The notes under the pieces were generated by a model. It did not search any database. It saw only the letters and a list, made by a program, of their open reading frames with translations, and was not told the DNA's origin. A stretch of 41,099 bases of DNA, taken from NCBI GenBank assembly GCA_905234745.1, contig CAJOJD010000021.1, forward strand, positions 1,369-42,467. Direction: 5' to 3'. Positions within the stretch are counted from its first letter, which is position 1; every line of letters begins with the position of its first letter. Of this stretch, positions 38,774-41,099 are shown in pieces. The position numbers and the translations under genes are program-made. The stretch is from an uncultured Bacteroidaceae bacterium (lineage in GTDB: Bacteria; Bacteroidota; Bacteroidia; Bacteroidales; Bacteroidaceae).

Positions 38774-38845
38774 GTACCATTGGGGTCAGACCCCAATGGT
38801 ACTTTTTTCAAAAATGATACCATTGGGGTCTGACCCCAATGGTAC
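38774..38845. repeat. Inverted doublet of family A palindromes (GTACC arms)
   Basis: Copy 11 (38,774-38,802) has core GGGGTCAGACCCC and copy 12 (38,817-38,845) has core GGGGTCTGACCCC, that is, opposite orientation. Arms are GTACCATT/AATGGTAC, with the outermost left base of copy 12 changed to A. The spacer is TTTTTTCAAAAATG. The doublet lies 7 bp after the araC stop and 7 bp before the convergent yidC stop, with T-runs on both sides, so it could terminate both genes. Confidence 0.92.
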
Positions 38846-38851
38846 TCTTTT

Positions 38852-40495
38852 TTATTTCTTCTGCTGTTTCTGGAGTCTTTCCTGTTCTTTCTGGAGGGCT
38901 TCCAGGCGAGCCATCATGTTGTTGCCGCCGCTCTTGCGCTTGGAGGGATCATTGCGGGTTGCCTCATAATCGGCCTCCAGCTTGGCCAGAATGGCCTTGT
39001 CATCGGTCGACCTACGCAGCCATATCATGGTTATGATACCAACCAGACCTGAAATGAAGTAGTAGTAGCAAAGGCCCGATGAGTAGTTGTTGAATGAGAA
39101 GAAGAATATCACGGGCATTGCATACATCATCCAGCGCATCATCTTCATGCTGTCCTCCTGACCGGGAGCCATCTGCTGCTGTTGCATAGAGTAGATGGTG
39201 TTGATGATGTTGGTAAGACAGAACAGTACGCAGAATATGCTCAGGTGGTTACCTATAAGCGGAATGTTGTTGCCCCAACTGATCAGGTCATCAAAACCTG
39301 TAAGGTCAGTTGCCCAGAGGAAACTCTGCTGACGCAGCTCAATGGCGTTGGGAACAAAGAAGAAGAAAGCCATCCATACGGGCATCTGTACCAGCGAAGG
39401 CAGGCAGCCTCCCATAGGACTTACGCCGTATTTGCTGTAGACGGCCATAGTCTCCTGCTGCTTCTTCATTGCATCCTCAGGCTTGGGATACTTGGCGTTA
39501 ACCTCATCCACGTAGGGCTTGAGGGCACGCATCTTGGCCGATGACATATAACTCTTTACCTGTGCCGGGAATACCAGCGCCTTTACGATAAGAGTCATGA
39601 GCAGGATTACGATACCCATATTTAGATTCCACTTGGAGAGCAGGTTGAACAGCGGGATGATGAGGAATCGGTTAACCTCACGTACAACCGGCCAACCCAG
39701 GTCAATCACGCGGTTAAGACGTACCTTCTGGTCACCGTGGGCAAGCTTGCTGTTCTGCTTGAGTATCTTGTAGTCATTGGGTCCGAAATAGAACTGGAAC
39801 TGTGTGGGCTGGCTGCCGCTGGGATCAAAACCGGCGTGAGTCTTGGCCATGAGTTTCTTCATGTAACCCAGACCCTGCAGATAGGACTGACCGGAAAGCT
39901 GAGAGCCGCCTGCATATGTATCGGAAGCAATCATTATGCATGAGAAGAACTGGTTCTTGTAAGCAATCCAGTCCAGTTGCTCTTCGATAGTCTTTGAGAT
40001 GGCCTTGCCGGTTGTCTTGCCGGCCTTTTTTGCGGCGGGTGCTACGTTCATCACCTTAGCCTTGGCCTTGTCGGCGCGCTTGTAGGTGAGGGTGGTGTAG
40101 CGCTGCTCAAAGTCGAATCCCTTCTCCTGCTGACGCAGGTTCTGAATCCAGTCAACAGCAAGTGTATTCAGGTCCGATGAGAAGAAATTGTCCATTCCTG
40201 CTGCCTTGATGTCAAGGTTGAGCATATAGCTCTCGGGGAGCAGGGTGTAGACAAAATCCATGTAACCGTAACCGTTGGTGTTCAGACGCATCGTTACGGA
40301 ATTGGCTCCGTTCCTGATGGTCTCGAAATAGAGGTTGCGGCTCTGTATGTTCTGGTTCTTGCCGTCTATCTTGAAGTTGAGGCTTATCTCATCCTGGCCG
40401 AAAAGCACGACGTTCTGACCCTGCTGGTCGTTATATCCGCTCAGTTGGGCAAAGCAAGGGGCAGCACCTTTTGATGAGATGCCAATCTTGACAAG
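38852..40495 (-). CDS. yidC: YidC membrane protein insertase (5' truncated)
   Basis: About 548 residues of a Bacteroidetes YidC: part of the periplasmic domain ([34 protein letters not shown]), then the insertase core ([60 protein letters not shown]) and a basic coiled-coil tail ending QKQQKK. It inserts proteins into the inner membrane. The first 120 or so residues, with the first membrane helix, are missing: the frame passes into rpoA sequence at TLDNG (40,496-40,510). The truncation is probably artificial. Confidence 0.88.
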   Translation of the reverse strand, partial: LVKIGISSKGAAPCFAQLSGYNDQQGQNVVLFGQDEISLNFKIDGKNQNIQSRNLYFETIRNGANSVTMRLNTNGYGYMDFVYTLLPESYMLNLDIKAAGMDNFFSSDLNTLAVDWIQNLRQQEKGFDFEQRYTTLTYKRADKAKAKVMNVAPAAKKAGKTTGKAISKTIEEQLDWIAYKNQFFSCIMIASDTYAGGSQLSGQSYLQGLGYMKKLMAKTHAGFDPSGSQPTQFQFYFGPNDYKILKQNSKLAHGDQKVRLNRVIDLGWPVVREVNRFLIIPLFNLLSKWNLNMGIVILLMTLIVKALVFPAQVKSYMSSAKMRALKPYVDEVNAKYPKPEDAMKKQQETMAVYSKYGVSPMGGCLPSLVQMPVWMAFFFFVPNAIELRQQSFLWATDLTGFDDLISWGNNIPLIGNHLSIFCVLFCLTNIINTIYSMQQQQMAPGQEDSMKMMRWMMYAMPVIFFFSFNNYSSGLCYYYFISGLVGIITMIWLRRSTDDKAILAKLEADYEATRNDPSKRKSGGNNMMARLEALQKEQERLQKQQKK

Positions 40496-40888
40496 ACCGT
40501 TGTCAAGGGTTGCAATGTGAAGCTCCGGATTGAGAATTTCCACTTCCCCGTCGGCTTTAATGTCTCCGGCGGTTACTTTGCACGGCCCGGACGCTTCAAT
40601 ATACACCGTCTTCACATCGTCGCTCTGCAAACGGGTCAGAAGCCCCTTGACGTTGAGCACAATTTCCGTGACATCCTCTTTGACGCCGGGGATGGTGGAA
40701 AACTCATGCTGAACACCCGCAATTTTAATACTGGTGGGGGCGGTTCCCGGCAGGGACGAGAGCATGACACGCCGCAGGGCATTGCCTAACGTGGTACCAT
40801 ATCCCCGTTCCAGCGGTTCCACCGTGTAGCGGCCATGCTGAGGGTCTTCCTGTTCCGGCGTGATTTGGGGCTTTTCAAATTCGATCAT
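40496..40888 (-). CDS. rpoA: RNA polymerase alpha subunit, N-terminal fragment (foreign, Clostridia-like)
   Basis: The first 131 residues of an alpha subunit: [60 protein letters not shown] and [17 protein letters not shown]. The short MIEFEKPQI start and the [10 protein letters not shown] sequence are of Clostridia type; Bacteroides alpha begins and reads differently. A strong Shine-Dalgarno AAGGAGGG lies 10 bp upstream. The 3' part is replaced by yidC in the same frame. Confidence 0.85.
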
Positions 40889-40897
40889 GCGCGTATT

Positions 40898-40905
40898 CCC
40901 TCCTT
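40898..40905 (-). promoter_or_regulatory. Shine-Dalgarno site of rpoA
   Basis: The minus strand reads AAGGAGGG, ending 9 bases upstream of the ATG. It is the only strong Shine-Dalgarno I noticed in the window and supports a Firmicutes origin for this end. Confidence 0.7.
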
Positions 40906-41002
40906 CATCGTAAATCTGGAAGGCGTTTCCGGCACCCCCCGCACAAAATGCGGCATCATGCCGGATTCCCCCCTTACTGTAAATCCGGAAGGCATCGCCG
41001 GT

Positions 41003-41099
41003 TTACTTGGAGTACAGCTCGACGATGAGGTGTTCCTCCACGGGCACGTCGATATCTTCACGCAGGGGCAGACGGATGACCGTTCCTTTGAGAGCGTTT
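41003..41099 (-). CDS. rpsD: 30S ribosomal protein S4, C-terminal end (partial)
   Basis: The minus strand reads [20 protein letters not shown] then [11 protein letters not shown] and TAA, the conserved S4 C-terminus. It continues beyond the right edge. rpsD followed by rpoA is the standard order of the alpha operon. The 114-bp gap (40,889-41,002) contains two similar stretches (GTAAATCTGGAAGGCG at about 40,910 and GTAAATCCGGAAGGCA at about 40,979). Confidence 0.85.
   Translation of the reverse strand, partial: NALKGTVIRLPLREDIDVPVEEHLIVELYSK

Noticed and set aside
4914-38845. Family A palindromes as ordinary terminators only
   Set aside because: Several copies lack a T-run or follow no gene in the right direction. 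Termination may be a secondary effect but does not explain the fixed core, variable arms and truncated copies.
38852-40888. Genuine RpoA-YidC fusion protein
   Set aside because: The rpoA part is of another phylum, stops mid-domain at a short stretch compatible with both proteins, and would disrupt two essential genes.

Overview
The window is a Bacteroidales-type chromosome segment (positions 1 to about 40,495) joined at its right end to about 600 bp that look like a Clostridia (Firmicutes) ribosomal operon. The Bacteroidales assignment rests on a SusC/SusD pair, DUF5113-type sensor kinase, FISUMP-like lipoprotein, membrane-anchored AraC regulators, Bacteroidetes ExbD-like and DsbD proteins, promoters with a TAnnTTTG -7 box, and genes without Shine-Dalgarno sequences. 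The right tail carries an rpoA start with a strong AAGGAGG site and an rpsD end of Clostridia type. The reading frame passes from rpoA into yidC through a shared TLDNG-coding stretch, so this is most likely an assembly chimera.

Layout. 1-4015: 5'-truncated sensor kinase, response regulator and membrane protein. 4016-4417: four perfect or near-perfect hairpins, tRNA-Arg(UCU), a terminator and a cruciform. 4418-13,152: an accessory island of short modules (orphan HigA, outer-membrane barrel, FISUMP-like lipoprotein, small hypothetical, Fic, RelB with a wrecked PIN toxin, VanX-like dipeptidase, macro-like protein, Rpn-type nuclease, wHTH plus nucleotidyltransferase), punctuated by 29-31 bp palindromes with the core GGGGTCAGACCCC, all in one orientation. 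13,174-15,552: DUF6567-like lipoprotein, DUF2075 helicase and MazG-like protein. 15,772-18,058: BlaI, M56 peptidase and an ExbD-like ORF that looks split from it. 18,065-19,545: an IS110-family element inserted in one arm of another palindromic repeat. 19,570-20,236: HicAB. 20,265-21,438: two phosphatases converging with a 44-bp overlap. 21,506-26,604: susD and susC. 26,957-30,086: gdhA and a Xaa-Pro aminopeptidase. 30,164-31,465: membrane AraC regulator. 31,482-31,608: candidate sRNA. 31,954-33,440: RluA-type pseudouridine synthase and flavin reductase. 33,504-35,350: dsbD split by a frameshift. 35,442-38,767: S9 peptidase and a second membrane AraC regulator. 38,852-40,495: yidC, 5'-truncated. 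40,496-41,099: rpoA/rpsD tail.

The most striking result is that the IS110 element's bridge RNA can be read directly. Upstream of the transposase, on its strand, are two internal-loop hairpins. One carries segments matching the two halves of the insertion site, and the other carries segments matching the two ends of the element, in the same geometry. The empty target is preserved in the intact opposite arm of the same palindrome, so the insertion can be reconstructed from the window alone. The element therefore appears to be guided to a dispersed REP-like palindrome.

The second theme is the palindromes themselves. Self-complementary arms vary between loci (GTACC, TGACAC, CGTGCA) around a fixed core. 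They sit at or next to stop codons, occur as inverted doublets between convergent genes, and abut truncated genes and a duplicated, internally deleted gene. No REP-associated transposase or integrase is in the window, so what moves them is unknown.
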